64,000 bases of DNA from Hydrogenophaga sp. (GTDB taxonomy: Bacteria; Pseudomonadota; Gammaproteobacteria; Burkholderiales; Burkholderiaceae_C): positions 62,001 through 126,000 of the forward strand of contig NZ_JAHBZK010000007.1 of the NCBI RefSeq assembly GCF_019635465.1, given 5' to 3'. The first letter of the stretch is position 1. Every line of letters begins with the position of its first letter. The translations under genes were made by a program, and so were the position numbers. Shown here in pieces: positions 9,463 to 18,048 of the stretch. The notes beneath the pieces were generated by a model that had not been told where the DNA came from, searched no databases, and worked only from the letters and a program-made list of their open reading frames with translations.

Positions 9463-11199
9463 ATGCCACTGCCCCCCGCCCCGACCAAACGCGCCGCATT
9501 GCTTGCCCCCGACGCCTACGCAATCAAAGCCTCCGACACCCCCATCGAAGAACTGAATGAGCGATCTGACGGATTGAACATCCTTCAGTTGGAGGAGCCG
9601 GCAGAGGTCAAGCCCAAAGCGGCGCCCCCCAAAGCCAAGGCCCGAAAGCGGGCAGCACCGACCCTCGAGGCCCGACCCGAATCGCGGACCAACCCCACTT
9701 CGCCTCCTGCTACGCAGAAATCGAGCGCCACCAAACCGGACAGCGCACCTGTTCGACAAGCCGTACCTGCTGTGGCCCGGCGACGCGCTGGCGGACCAAC
9801 GAAAGGCGGTCCTGCGAGGCTGTTCGTGCTGGATACCAACGTGCTGCTGCACGACCCCATGAGCCTCTTCCGCTTTGAGGAGCACGACATCTATTTGCCG
9901 ATGATCGTGCTGGAGGAGCTCGACGGTCACAAAAAGGGCATGACCGAGGTGGCTCGCAACGGGCGCCAGACCAGCCGAAATCTGGACATGCTGGCTGCGC
10001 AGACCGGCGGCGACATGGCGAAAGGCCTCAAGCTGTCGGCGACGGGCCACCAGTCGGCGCGTGGCCTGCTCTTCTTTCAAACCGAGCCACTGACCAACGA
10101 GCTGCCAGCCAGCCTGCCACAAGGCAAGGCCGACAACCAGATCCTCGGGGTTGTGGCCGGCCTGCGGCATCGTTTTCCAGAGCGCGAAGTGATTCTGGTG
10201 TCCAAGGACATCAACATGCGTGTCAAGGCACGCGCACTCGGCCTGCCTGCGGAGGACTACGAAAACGACAAGACGCTCGACGATGGCGAACTCCTGTACC
10301 CCGGCTCGCTGGCGCTGCCGCAGGATTTCTGGACGCGCCAGAGCAAGACCATCGAGAGCTGGCAGAGCGGGAGCCACACCTTCTACCGGGTCAGTGGCCC
10401 GGCGGTGAGTCAGTTCTACATCAACCAGTTCGTGTACTTCGAGGCCCCAGGCGAGCCTTCCCTTTACGCGCGCGTGATCGAGATCCGGGACAAGACCGCA
10501 GTCCTCAAGACGCTCAAGGACTACACGCACCTCAAGAATGCTGTCTGGGGCGTGACCAGCCGAAATCGGGAGCAGAACTTCGCACTGAACCTGCTGATGG
10601 ATCCCGAAATCGATTTCGTGACCCTGGCCGGCACCGCGGGTACCGGCAAGACCCTGATGGCGCTCGCCTCGGGACTGACGCAGGTGCTAGACGATCGTCG
10701 CTACACCGAAATCATCATGACCCGCGCCACCGTCAGTGTGGGCGAGGACATCGGCTTCCTGCCTGGTACCGAGGAAGAAAAGATGGGCCCCTGGATGGGC
10801 GCACTCGACGACAACCTCGAGTTCCTCGCGAAGGGCGATGGCGGCAATGCCGGCGAGTGGGGCCGCGCGGCAACCAATGAACTCATCCGCAGTCGCATCA
10901 AGGTCAAAAGCATGAACTTCATGCGCGGTCGCACCTTCATGAACAAGTACGTCATCATTGACGAGGCTCAGAACCTGACACCCAAGCAGATGAAGACATT
11001 GATCACCCGCGCCGGTCCTGGCACGAAGATGATCTGCATGGGCAACCTCGCCCAGATCGACACGCCCTACCTGACCGAGGGCTCGTCGGGCCTGACCTAC
11101 GCGGTGGACCGCTTCAAGGGCTGGCCCCACGGTGGGCACATCACCCTGGCGCGTGGCGAACGCTCACGACTGGCGGACTTTGCCTCCGAGGTTCTCTAG
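9463..11199 (+). CDS. PIN domain-PhoH family ATPase (PhoH2 type)
   Basis: This 578-residue protein joins an N-terminal PIN RNase domain (LFVLDTNVLLHDP at about 120, LEELDGHKKG) to a C-terminal PhoH ATPase domain with Walker A GTAGTGKT (about 389) and Walker B VIIDEAQNLTP. PhoH2 proteins of this architecture have been described as RNA helicase/RNases. About 115 residues before the PIN domain are rich in Pro, Ala and Lys and look disordered. No antitoxin-like gene is adjacent. A strong bidirectional terminator separates it from dnaB. Confidence 0.92.
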   Translation: MPLPPAPTKRAALLAPDAYAIKASDTPIEELNERSDGLNILQLEEPAEVKPKAAPPKAKARKRAAPTLEARPESRTNPTSPPATQKSSATKPDSAPVRQAVPAVARRRAGGPTKGGPARLFVLDTNVLLHDPMSLFRFEEHDIYLPMIVLEELDGHKKGMTEVARNGRQTSRNLDMLAAQTGGDMAKGLKLSATGHQSARGLLFFQTEPLTNELPASLPQGKADNQILGVVAGLRHRFPEREVILVSKDINMRVKARALGLPAEDYENDKTLDDGELLYPGSLALPQDFWTRQSKTIESWQSGSHTFYRVSGPAVSQFYINQFVYFEAPGEPSLYARVIEIRDKTAVLKTLKDYTHLKNAVWGVTSRNREQNFALNLLMDPEIDFVTLAGTAGTGKTLMALASGLTQVLDDRRYTEIIMTRATVSVGEDIGFLPGTEEEKMGPWMGALDDNLEFLAKGDGGNAGEWGRAATNELIRSRIKVKSMNFMRGRTFMNKYVIIDEAQNLTPKQMKTLITRAGPGTKMICMGNLAQIDTPYLTEGSSGLTYAVDRFKGWPHGGHITLARGERSRLADFASEVL

Positions 11200-11223
11200 G
11201 TCGCTCAGGCACTGCCCAACAAA

Positions 11224-11249
11224 AAGGCGCACAACGGTGCGCCTTTTTT
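11224..11249. terminator. Bidirectional intrinsic terminator between phoH and dnaB
   Basis: The stem GGCGCAC/GTGCGCC (11226-11232 with 11237-11243) has a four-base loop, six T after it on the plus strand and five A before it, which gives a T-run on the minus strand too. It can therefore end both the phoH and the dnaB transcripts. Confidence 0.93.
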
Positions 11250-11279
11250 CTGCCCGGTAGACACCTTGCCTACGCCAAG

Positions 11280-12698
11280 TCAGAAGTCGCCGCCGCCGGC
11301 GAGCGACTCGAATCGCGTCAGCATGTTCAGGAAGGCCAGTTTGACCGTACCGGTCGGGCCGTTACGTTGCTTGCCGATGATGATCTCGGCGACGCCCGGC
11401 TCCTTGCACGCATCTTTGGAGTAGTACTCGTCGCGGTAGATGAACATGATGATGTCCGCGTCCTGCTCGATGGCGCCCGATTCCCGAAGGTCACTCATCA
11501 TGGGGCGCTTGTCTGTGCGCTGCTCCACCGAACGGTTGAGCTGCGACAGCGCAATGACCGGACACTGCAGCTCTTTGGCCAGCATCTTCAAACCACGGGA
11601 AATTTCGCCCAGTTCTGTCGCACGGTTCTCGCCGTCACTGCTGCTGCCACTCATGAGCTGCAGATAGTCAACGACGATGAGTCCAAGCTTGCCGCACTGG
11701 CGAGCAAGACGCCTCGCGTTGGCGCGCAGCTCGCTCGGGGTCAATCCTGGTGTTTCGTCGATGTGCAGCGACACATTGCGCAGACGTTCGATCGCCTCGG
11801 TCAGCCGCGGCCACTCCTCATCGGTCAACTTTCCGGTGCGCAGGTGGCCCTGGTTGATGCGCCCGATAGAGCCGACGATACGCACGGCCAACTGGGCCGC
11901 ACCCATTTCCATCGAGAACACGGCCACCGGTAGACCTTCGTTCAAGGCCACATGCTCGGCGATGTTGATCGCAAAGGCGGTCTTGCCCATGGACGGTCGC
12001 GCAGCGAGCACCACGAGGTCGCCAGGCTGCAGGCCAGCCGTCATCCGGTCAAGATCGATGAAGCCTGTTGGCACACCCGTGATGTCGTTCGGGTTGTCGG
12101 CCATCTCCTGCACCCGGTCGAGCAGGTCGACCACCAGCCGATCCATCGACTGGAAGCCCTCCTTCATGCGCGAGCCTTCCTCGCCGATGTGGAAGATCTT
12201 CTGCTCCGCCTCATCCAGGATCTTGGCGACCGCCTTGCCCTGCGGGTTGAAGGCCGCCGTTGCGATCTCATCACTGGCCGCGACCAGCTTGCGCAACACC
12301 GCCCGTTCGCGAACGATCTCCGCGTAGCGACGGATGTTCGCCGCGCTCGGCACATATTGAGCCAGCGAGTTGAGGTAGGCCAGGCCGCCCACTTCGTCGG
12401 CTTTGCCCAGGTTCTGCAAGTGCTCGAACACGGTCACCACGTCAGCCGGCTTGGCGGCATTGACGAGGGCGGCAATGGCCGAGTACGTCAGGCGGTGCTC
12501 GTAGCGGTAGAAGTCGGAATCGTTGACGAGGTCCGCGACCCGGTCCCAGGCACCGTTGTCGAGCAGCAGCCCGCCCAGCACGCTGGATTCGGCCTCGATC
12601 GAATGCGGGGGAACACGCAGCTGGGCGATCTGACGGTCACCCGCCTCGTCAACGCCCGCACCGAGGTCGGGAAAGGGGTCTGAAAATGCAGTGGACAT
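11280..12698 (-). CDS. dnaB: Replicative DNA helicase DnaB
   Basis: DnaB is the hexameric 5'-3' helicase at the replication fork. The 472-residue protein has the N-terminal primase-binding domain (SIEAESSVLGGLLLDNGAWD) and a RecA-like C-terminal ATPase with Walker A ARPSMGKTAFA, then VDYLQLMS (Walker B) and the SQLNRSVEQR region. The open frame extends 80 codons upstream into rplI, but MSTAFSDPFPDL at 12698 is the sensible start. It follows rplI in the same orientation, separated by an intrinsic terminator, so it may have its own promoter. No intein is present. Confidence 0.97.
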   Translation of the reverse strand: MSTAFSDPFPDLGAGVDEAGDRQIAQLRVPPHSIEAESSVLGGLLLDNGAWDRVADLVNDSDFYRYEHRLTYSAIAALVNAAKPADVVTVFEHLQNLGKADEVGGLAYLNSLAQYVPSAANIRRYAEIVRERAVLRKLVAASDEIATAAFNPQGKAVAKILDEAEQKIFHIGEEGSRMKEGFQSMDRLVVDLLDRVQEMADNPNDITGVPTGFIDLDRMTAGLQPGDLVVLAARPSMGKTAFAINIAEHVALNEGLPVAVFSMEMGAAQLAVRIVGSIGRINQGHLRTGKLTDEEWPRLTEAIERLRNVSLHIDETPGLTPSELRANARRLARQCGKLGLIVVDYLQLMSGSSSDGENRATELGEISRGLKMLAKELQCPVIALSQLNRSVEQRTDKRPMMSDLRESGAIEQDADIIMFIYRDEYYSKDACKEPGVAEIIIGKQRNGPTGTVKLAFLNMLTRFESLAGGGDF

Positions 12699-12802
12699 TC
12701 GGCGTCGAGGCAAAACAGCATGGTAAGCATGCACAACGCGGGTGACCAGTGGATACCCTGTGCGCAACCCGTGGACAGACTGTGAGCAGCCCGACGGCAC
12801 GG

Positions 12803-12838
12803 AAAAGAAAAAAGCCGCTGCCTCGCGACAGCGGCTTT
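12803..12838 (-). terminator. Intrinsic terminator of the rpsF-priB-rpsR-rplI operon
   Basis: On the minus strand a 10-bp perfect stem (AAAGCCGCTG with CAGCGGCTTT) with an eight-base loop is followed by a T-rich tract (TTTTTTCTTTTC). It lies 18 bases after the rplI stop, before dnaB. Confidence 0.92.
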
Positions 12839-12855
12839 CATTGGGCTGAAGCCGA

Positions 12856-13308
12856 TCAGGCGGTTTCGCCGAGCACCGCAACCGCCACGTCAACCGTGAC
12901 GTCGGTGTGCAGATGCACTTGCACCGTGTAGTCGCCAACGTTCTTCAGCAGGCCGTTGGGCATGCGAACCTGGGCCTTGGCAACGGTGAAGCCCTGCTTG
13001 GCCAGCTCCTCTGCCACATCGTTGTTGGTGACGGAGCCAAACAGGCGACCGTCAACGCCAGCCTTCTGCGTGAGCTTCAGGCTCACTGCAGCCAGCTTCT
13101 CACCCAGCGCCTGGGCCTCGGCCAGCTTGGCGGCAGCGGCCTTTTCCAGCTCGGCGCGGCGCGCTTCGAATTCGGCCACGGCGGTCTGAGTCGCGCGACG
13201 GGCACGGCCCGTGGGGATCAGGAAGTTGCGGGCGTAGCCGTCTTTGACCTTGACCACGTCGCCCAGGGCGCCGAGGTTGATCACTTTGTCGAGAAGAATC
13301 ACTTGCAT
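12856..13308 (-). CDS. rplI: 50S ribosomal protein L9
   Basis: L9 binds 23S rRNA near the L1 stalk and helps maintain reading frame. The 150 residues start [25 protein letters not shown], the canonical N-terminal domain with the NFLIPTGRA strand, then the long connecting helix ([18 protein letters not shown]) and the C-terminal domain. GAGGAG lies 8 bases before the ATG. It is the last gene of the rpsF operon, 14 bases after rpsR. Confidence 0.98.
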   Translation of the reverse strand: MQVILLDKVINLGALGDVVKVKDGYARNFLIPTGRARRATQTAVAEFEARRAELEKAAAAKLAEAQALGEKLAAVSLKLTQKAGVDGRLFGSVTNNDVAEELAKQGFTVAKAQVRMPNGLLKNVGDYTVQVHLHTDVTVDVAVAVLGETA

Positions 13309-13322
13309 GTCGGGCTCCTCAA

Positions 13323-13604
13323 TCAGACGCGGTGCTGATCGCTGTACGGCAGCATGGCCAGGAAGCGCGCACGCTTGATGGCGGTGGTGACCTGGCGCTG
13401 GTAAATGGCGCGGGTACCGGTCAGGCGTGCCGGAATGATCTTGCCGTTCTCGGCGATGAAATCGCGCAGGGTGTCGATGTCCTTGTAGTCGACTTCCTCG
13501 ACCTTGGCGACGGTGAAGCGGCAGAAACGCTTGCGCTTGAACAGCAGCGATTGCGTGTTGCGCTTGGGGCGCTTGTCTTTGCCGAAACGCTTGGGTGCAG
13601 CCAT
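13323..13604 (-). CDS. rpsR: 30S ribosomal protein S18
   Basis: S18 pairs with S6 on the platform of the small subunit. The 93 residues start [18 protein letters not shown] and include the conserved [19 protein letters not shown] and [14 protein letters not shown] segments. The frame is open a further 30 codons upstream, but the ATG at 13604 matches S18 proteins. It lies 10 bases after priB. Confidence 0.98.
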   Translation of the reverse strand: MAAPKRFGKDKRPKRNTQSLLFKRKRFCRFTVAKVEEVDYKDIDTLRDFIAENGKIIPARLTGTRAIYQRQVTTAIKRARFLAMLPYSDQHRV

Positions 13605-13614
13605 GATGAATGTC

Positions 13615-13902
13615 CTATGTCTTGCGGTATGTCTGGATGTGGAACACCACGCCCTTGCCGTTGCGTGCGTTCGCCAGGAATCCGTCAAAGTCACCGGCTT
13701 CGTTCAAGGCCTGCTTCTGCAGGGCTTCGGCGAGTGCGCCAAAGGCTGCGGCCTTGAGTTGGAGCTTGACTGTGCGGGGTGTATCCAGTTCGGTTTGCTG
13801 CGACTCGTGCTCAAGCACGAGATTGAGTACCGGTATGCCGGCTGGCGTGTAACGCAGGTTCTGCACCTGCACCACCACCGCCTGCAACTGAAGACGATTC
13901 AC
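13615..13902 (-). CDS. priB: Primosomal replication protein N (PriB)
   Basis: PriB is a dimeric OB-fold ssDNA-binding protein that helps PriA restart stalled forks. The product contains [31 protein letters not shown] and [12 protein letters not shown], all typical of betaproteobacterial PriB. No ATG is available. I chose the GTG at 13902, which gives the family start (V)NRLQLQ and 95 residues; a GTG at 13926, 6 bases after rpsF, would add eight residues. PriB between rpsF and rpsR is the classical proteobacterial order. Confidence 0.92.
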   Translation of the reverse strand: MNRLQLQAVVVQVQNLRYTPAGIPVLNLVLEHESQQTELDTPRTVKLQLKAAAFGALAEALQKQALNEAGDFDGFLANARNGKGVVFHIQTYRKT

Positions 13903-13932
13903 CTGATTCCCGCGAACCTCACGCACATGGCG

Positions 13933-14304
13933 TCAGGCGGATTGCTCCTGCGACTGTTGCTGGGCCTTGCGGGCCTCTTCGCGCTCGACCGTCTTCATCA
14001 TGGACGAAGCACCGGTGTCGGCCTTCTTGCGCTGCACGCTCAGGTGGCGCAGCACGGCGTCGTTGAAGCGGAAGGCATGCTCCAGCTCATTCATCACGGC
14101 CTGATCGGCCTCGATGTTGACGCACAGGTAGTGGGCTTTGGACAGCTTGTTGATCTGGTATGCCAGTTGACGGCGACCCCAGTCTTCAACGCGGTGGATC
14201 TTGCCGCCGCCGGCGGTGATCATGCCCTTGTAGCGTTCCAGCATGGCCGGAACCTGCTCGCTCTGATCCGGATGGATCAGCAAAACGATCTCATAGTGAC
14301 GCAT
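13933..14304 (-). CDS. rpsF: 30S ribosomal protein S6
   Basis: S6 forms a heterodimer with S18 on 16S rRNA. The 123 residues begin [18 protein letters not shown] and contain [16 protein letters not shown] and [10 protein letters not shown], as in all S6 proteins. A Glu/Gln-rich acidic tail ([15 protein letters not shown]) resembles the glutamate-modified tail of enteric S6. AAGGAG precedes the ATG by 6 bases. First gene of the operon; promoter and leader hairpin are listed separately. Confidence 0.98.
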   Translation of the reverse strand: MRHYEIVLLIHPDQSEQVPAMLERYKGMITAGGGKIHRVEDWGRRQLAYQINKLSKAHYLCVNIEADQAVMNELEHAFRFNDAVLRHLSVQRKKADTGASSMMKTVEREEARKAQQQSQEQSA

Positions 14305-14323
14305 GGACTCTCCTTGTGGATGA

Positions 14324-14354
14324 CCCCGGCCGGCCGTTGCAAACACGGCCGGGG
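14324..14354 (-). promoter_or_regulatory. rpsF leader: Leader hairpin before rpsF, possible S6:S18 autoregulatory site
   Basis: In the rpsF 5' leader a 9-bp GC-only stem (CCCCGGCCG with CGGCCGGGG on the mRNA strand) encloses a 13-base loop, ending 20 bases before the rpsF ATG. Leaders of rpsF operons in many bacteria carry an S6:S18-binding hairpin; position and GC/CCG content fit, but the exact consensus was not verified. Confidence 0.4.
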
Positions 14355-14407
14355 AGGATGACAGCTGCCCCCAGGCGTCAGCAGGGGTGCAGCAAGGCAA
14401 GCCCGCG

Positions 14408-14436
14408 ATTATACAAATGTTCGGCCCCCCGGCCAA
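14408..14436 (-). promoter_or_regulatory. Sigma-70 promoter of the rpsF operon
   Basis: On the minus strand TTGGCC (-35, 4 of 6 matches to TTGACA) is followed by 17 bases and a perfect TATAAT. Transcription would begin about 97 bases upstream of the rpsF ATG. Confidence 0.75.
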
Positions 14437-14511
14437 ATCGGGGCGGGGGGCCGTATTGCGTCTCGCCCGGCGGGCGCCCGGCAGGCCCGGGCGGAGCACG
14501 CCGAGTCTGCC

Positions 14512-16623
14512 TCAGGAAGCGCGCAGGTTGGGGTAGCGAACGTGCTCGACCAACTGCTGAATCTTCTTGCTGGGTGCCGGGGTGATCAAGCTGATGAAGA
14601 TGATCACCGCAAAACCGACCGGCACCCCGAACAGACCCGCAGAGATCGGGAGGATGCCCCACCAGAGCTCGACCGGCGAGGTGATGCCGAAAATGCCGCG
14701 CAACCAGGGTTGGGTCGTTGCCATGTAATAGAAGGTGATGCCCAGGCCGGCGATCATCCCAAGCGAGGCAGCACCGCCCGTCGCACGCTTCCAGAAGATG
14801 CCGAGCACCAGGGCCGGGAAGAACGCCGCCGCCGCGAACGAGAACGCCGCCGACACCAGGAACAGAATGTCCGCCGGCTTTTGTGAGGCGACGTAGGCAG
14901 CGGCCAGGGCCACCACCAGCAGCAGCGTCTTCGAAATGGTCACCCGCCGGGCCGTCGAGGCATTGGGGTCGATCATCTTGTAGTAAAGGTCGTGCGACAG
15001 CGCGTTGGCGATCGTCAACAACAAGCCGTCGGCGGTAGACAGGGCCGCGGCCAGACCGCCCGCGGCGACCAGACCCGAAATGACGTAGGGCAAGCCACCA
15101 ATGGCCGGTGTGGCCAGAACGATGATGTCGCCACCAATGCTCATTTCGTTGAGCTGAAGAATCCCGTCCTTGTTCACATCGGTGACTGACAGCAAGCCTG
15201 GATCCACGCGGTTCCACGCCGCTATCCATTCGGGCAGGTTGTTGAACGGTGTGCCCACCAGCACGGTGAACACCTCGAACTTGACCAGCACCGCCAGGGC
15301 CGGGGCCGTGAAGTACAGCAAGAAGATGAAGAAGAGTGACCAGGTCACCGACTGCCTCGCCTCGCGAACGCTGGGCACCGTGTAGTAGCGCATCAGGATG
15401 TGCGGCAGCGCGGCCGTACCCACCATCAGGCAGAAGATCAGCGCCAGGAAGTTGCGCCGCGACTCATCGAAGGTCTTCTGTGCCGCTGCGTCGCCGTTGG
15501 GGTCTCCGGCAAACTGCTGGGCATGGCGCGGCATGCCGTTGAGTGGCTTGGTCTTGGCATCGGCACCCGCCTTGGCCTTCGTCCAGGCGGCCTTGGCCGC
15601 AGCGGCATCCTTGGGCAGGTCGGCCAGCGCACGTTCCGCAGCGGCAATCTGCGCGCTCGGGGCGTTGGTCGATTTCAGGTCGGCCAGATTTTTCTCGGCC
15701 GCAGCCTTGTCAGCCGCCAGCGCGGCCGCCGGGTCCTTCAGTTTTTCTGCCAAGGCCTGTGAGCGCGCCTTGTAGAGATCACGCACTTCGATCTCTTTCG
15801 GATCGTTGATCAGGCGTTGCTCTGCTTCGGTCACCTTCACGAGCTGCTGGCCATAGATGACCTGCGGCACCGGCACGTTGGTTTGCTTCACCGACAGCCA
15901 CACCACCGGAATCATGTAGGCCACGATGAGGATGATGTACTGAGCCACCTGCGTCCAGGTCACCGCGCGCATGCCACCCAGGAACGAGCACACCAGAATG
16001 CCGCCAAGCCCCAGGAACACGCCCAGCTCGAAAGCCACACCGGTCAGGCGCGCGGTGATCAGGCCGACGCCATAGATCTGCGCAACCACGTAGGTGAACG
16101 AGCACAGAATGGCGGCAAAGATGCCGATGAAGCGGGGCAGATTGCCGCCGTAGCGCTCGCCCAGAAAGTCGGGAATGGTGAACTGTCCGAACTTGCGCAG
16201 GTACGGCGCCAGGAACAGCGCCACCAGGCAGTAGCCCCCTGTCCATCCCATGATGAACGCCAGGCCACCGTAGCCCGACAGATAGAGCGTGCCCGCCATG
16301 CCGATGAACGAGGCCGCTGACATCCAGTCGGCGCCGGTGGCCATGCCGTTGTAGACCGCAGGCACGCGCCGGCCTGCCACGTAGTACTCGGCCGCATCGG
16401 TCGTGCGGCTCATGATGCCGATGCCCGCGTACAGCGCGATGGTGGCGATCAGAAAGATGAACCCGATCCACTCGCGCGACAAGCCCAGCTGCTCAAGCAC
16501 GGCCAGCACGACCACAAAGGCGAAGAAGCCGCCCGTGTACCACTTGTAGACCTTGTTGAGTTGCTTGCGAAAGGCCGCATTGGAGCTGCCCGACTTCTTG
16601 CTGGTTTCAAAGATGCCTGCCAT
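14512..16623 (-). CDS. Sodium:solute symporter (SSS family, ActP-like, large VC2705-type subunit)
   Basis: This 703-residue inner-membrane symporter of the SSS family probably takes up acetate or a related short carboxylate with sodium. It has the SSS signatures NGMATGADWMSAASFIGMAG, LRKFGQFTIPDFLGERYGG and LAAALSTADGLLLTIANALS. It is longer than ordinary ActP (about 550) because of a hydrophilic, Ala/Lys-rich, coiled-coil-like insert at about 260-385 and a loop with an EF-hand-like sequence, DVNKDGILQLNE (482-493). It starts 3 bases after its DUF4212 partner gene. Substrate is inferred from family only. Confidence 0.93.
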   Translation of the reverse strand: MAGIFETSKKSGSSNAAFRKQLNKVYKWYTGGFFAFVVVLAVLEQLGLSREWIGFIFLIATIALYAGIGIMSRTTDAAEYYVAGRRVPAVYNGMATGADWMSAASFIGMAGTLYLSGYGGLAFIMGWTGGYCLVALFLAPYLRKFGQFTIPDFLGERYGGNLPRFIGIFAAILCSFTYVVAQIYGVGLITARLTGVAFELGVFLGLGGILVCSFLGGMRAVTWTQVAQYIILIVAYMIPVVWLSVKQTNVPVPQVIYGQQLVKVTEAEQRLINDPKEIEVRDLYKARSQALAEKLKDPAAALAADKAAAEKNLADLKSTNAPSAQIAAAERALADLPKDAAAAKAAWTKAKAGADAKTKPLNGMPRHAQQFAGDPNGDAAAQKTFDESRRNFLALIFCLMVGTAALPHILMRYYTVPSVREARQSVTWSLFFIFLLYFTAPALAVLVKFEVFTVLVGTPFNNLPEWIAAWNRVDPGLLSVTDVNKDGILQLNEMSIGGDIIVLATPAIGGLPYVISGLVAAGGLAAALSTADGLLLTIANALSHDLYYKMIDPNASTARRVTISKTLLLVVALAAAYVASQKPADILFLVSAAFSFAAAAFFPALVLGIFWKRATGGAASLGMIAGLGITFYYMATTQPWLRGIFGITSPVELWWGILPISAGLFGVPVGFAVIIFISLITPAPSKKIQQLVEHVRYPNLRAS

Positions 16624-16626
16624 GAC

Positions 16627-16887
16627 TTACTCCTCGGCCTCGTTGACGCCGTGTTCGATGTCGAGCCGGTTCATGTAGCGCGCGTAGAAACCGATGATCA
16701 GCACATAGACCACCAGTGCACCCTGCGCCCCGACCCAGAAACTGAATGGCCAGCCGAAGAAGCTGAAGTTCAGATCACGCGCGAAATAGGCCACCACGAA
16801 CGTCACAAAGAACCAGATCACCAGCAATATGGCGGTGACGTTGAGGTTCTTGCGCCAGTACTGGCGGTGTTTCTCTGTCAGTTGCAT
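16627..16887 (-). CDS. DUF4212 small membrane subunit of the SSS symporter
   Basis: This 86-residue protein has two membrane spans (AILLVIWFFVTFVVAYFA and GALVVYVLIIGFYARYM) and the motif FFGWPFSFWVGAQG typical of DUF4212, the small partner encoded just before VC2705-type SSS symporters. MQLTEK at 16887 was chosen because GGAGG sits 8 bases ahead; an ATG at 16902 would contain that site. The stop is 3 bases from the symporter ATG, so the two are co-translated. Confidence 0.93.
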   Translation of the reverse strand: MQLTEKHRQYWRKNLNVTAILLVIWFFVTFVVAYFARDLNFSFFGWPFSFWVGAQGALVVYVLIIGFYARYMNRLDIEHGVNEAEE

Positions 16888-17029
16888 CGAGTCGACCTCC
16901 ATCAACAAGACCCCTTCGGGCACATCACGAACACCACGCATCTCCTCACGTGGCCTGCAACCGGTCCGTGCTCTCGGCGCAGCGTCCGCACGCCACACCC
17001 CTTTTGCTGGCCTGCGTCTGAAGTGCGTG

Positions 17030-17605
17030 TCAGGTCTGGCCCTGGGCCAAACCGGTCTCGCGCTCCAACTGGGCCGCCACCTTCGGCTCGAACTTGCGAA
17101 GGTGGCGAATGATCCGCGCCGCCTCCTCGGGCTCTTGCCGGTCCACATGCACCCGCGCCAGCTGGTACCAGCCAAACGGGCTCATGGGTTGCAGTTCCGT
17201 GTTGCGCTTGAGTGCCACGATGGCTTCCTCGAAGCGCCGCTGTTGAATGAGGCACAGCGCCAGGCCATACCAGGCTCGATCGAACTTCTCGTCGAGCGCG
17301 ATGGCGCGCCGAAACGCTTGTTCCGCGTCGTCGATGTGCCCAAGGCTTTCACTCAGAAAGCCCAGGTTGAACCAGCCCGCCGCCTGCGTGGGCTGCAGCG
17401 CTACCCATTGGCGCAGCGCCTGCACAGCCGCCGCCTTGTCGCCAAGTTCAGCCAGCACGTGGGCGCGTGTGGCCAAGGCGTGTGCGTCACCTGCGTCCAT
17501 CGCCAGCAGTTCATCGACGCGCTCAAGCACGGCGTGCTGCTGCCCGAGCAGCAACAACAGGCGCACCTGTGCACGCAGGTACCACCGATGCAGCGACCGG
17601 CTCAC
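17030..17605 (-). CDS. Tetratricopeptide repeat protein
   Basis: This 191-residue soluble protein consists of at least three TPR helix pairs (GDAHALATRAHVLAELGD; AAGWFNLGFLSESLGHIDDA; FDRAWYGLALCLIQQRRFEE; FGWYQLARVHVDRQEPEEA). The start is GTG at 17605, overlapping the stop of the small membrane protein as GTGA. It lies upstream of the DUF4212/symporter pair on the same strand. TPRs imply a protein-interaction role, perhaps tied to the symporter; no enzymatic motif is visible. Confidence 0.88.
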   Translation of the reverse strand: MSRSLHRWYLRAQVRLLLLLGQQHAVLERVDELLAMDAGDAHALATRAHVLAELGDKAAAVQALRQWVALQPTQAAGWFNLGFLSESLGHIDDAEQAFRRAIALDEKFDRAWYGLALCLIQQRRFEEAIVALKRNTELQPMSPFGWYQLARVHVDRQEPEEAARIIRHLRKFEPKVAAQLERETGLAQGQT

Positions 17606-17901
17606 TTGCACAACTCCACGCCGATCTGAAAGCAATGCTGAATGCGCAAGGCGGTGACCACCAGCCAGGAGAAGGCCAGCAGCAGAAAAGCCACCAGGGG
17701 GACATGCCGCTCGAGCACGATGCGACGCGGAGACACCCACCGGGCCAGCAGCACAAATGGGCGACCGATCTGGCCCAGCAACTGATAGAAGAAGTTCTGC
17801 TCCCGACGTTGGCCGGCGAGCAAGCCGACCACCCATTGCCCGGCCAGCGACATCAGGGCGATCTCGCAAACGGTTTTGATGGCGGTGAGCAACAACAGCA
17901 T
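17602..17901 (-). CDS. Small inner-membrane protein of unknown function
   Basis: The 99-residue product starts MLLLLTAIKTVCEIALMSLAGQ and has two to three hydrophobic segments (1-25; RIVLERHVPLVAFLLLAFSWLVV near the C terminus), so it is an integral membrane protein. Its stop overlaps the GTG start of the TPR gene by 3 bases, which supports expression as a coupled pair. The open frame continues upstream, but the ATG at 17901 begins the first membrane span. I do not recognise a named family with certainty. Confidence 0.78.
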   Translation of the reverse strand: MLLLLTAIKTVCEIALMSLAGQWVVGLLAGQRREQNFFYQLLGQIGRPFVLLARWVSPRRIVLERHVPLVAFLLLAFSWLVVTALRIQHCFQIGVELCK

Positions 17902-18048
17902 GCTGGGGGGAGTTGTTGCGATTCTTGGCCGCCAACTTACCGATTTCTTACGAAGGCACTTGCACCGCACCTGACCTAGGTCAAACACTGAGGAGGGTTT
18001 TCCCGCATCACGCCGGCCCGACCCGGGCTACCATGCCCGCGACCCGAC

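Noticed and set aside
9463-11199. PIN-PhoH gene as a toxin of a toxin-antitoxin pair
   Set aside because: No small antitoxin frame precedes it; a terminator and the end of bcp lie directly upstream.
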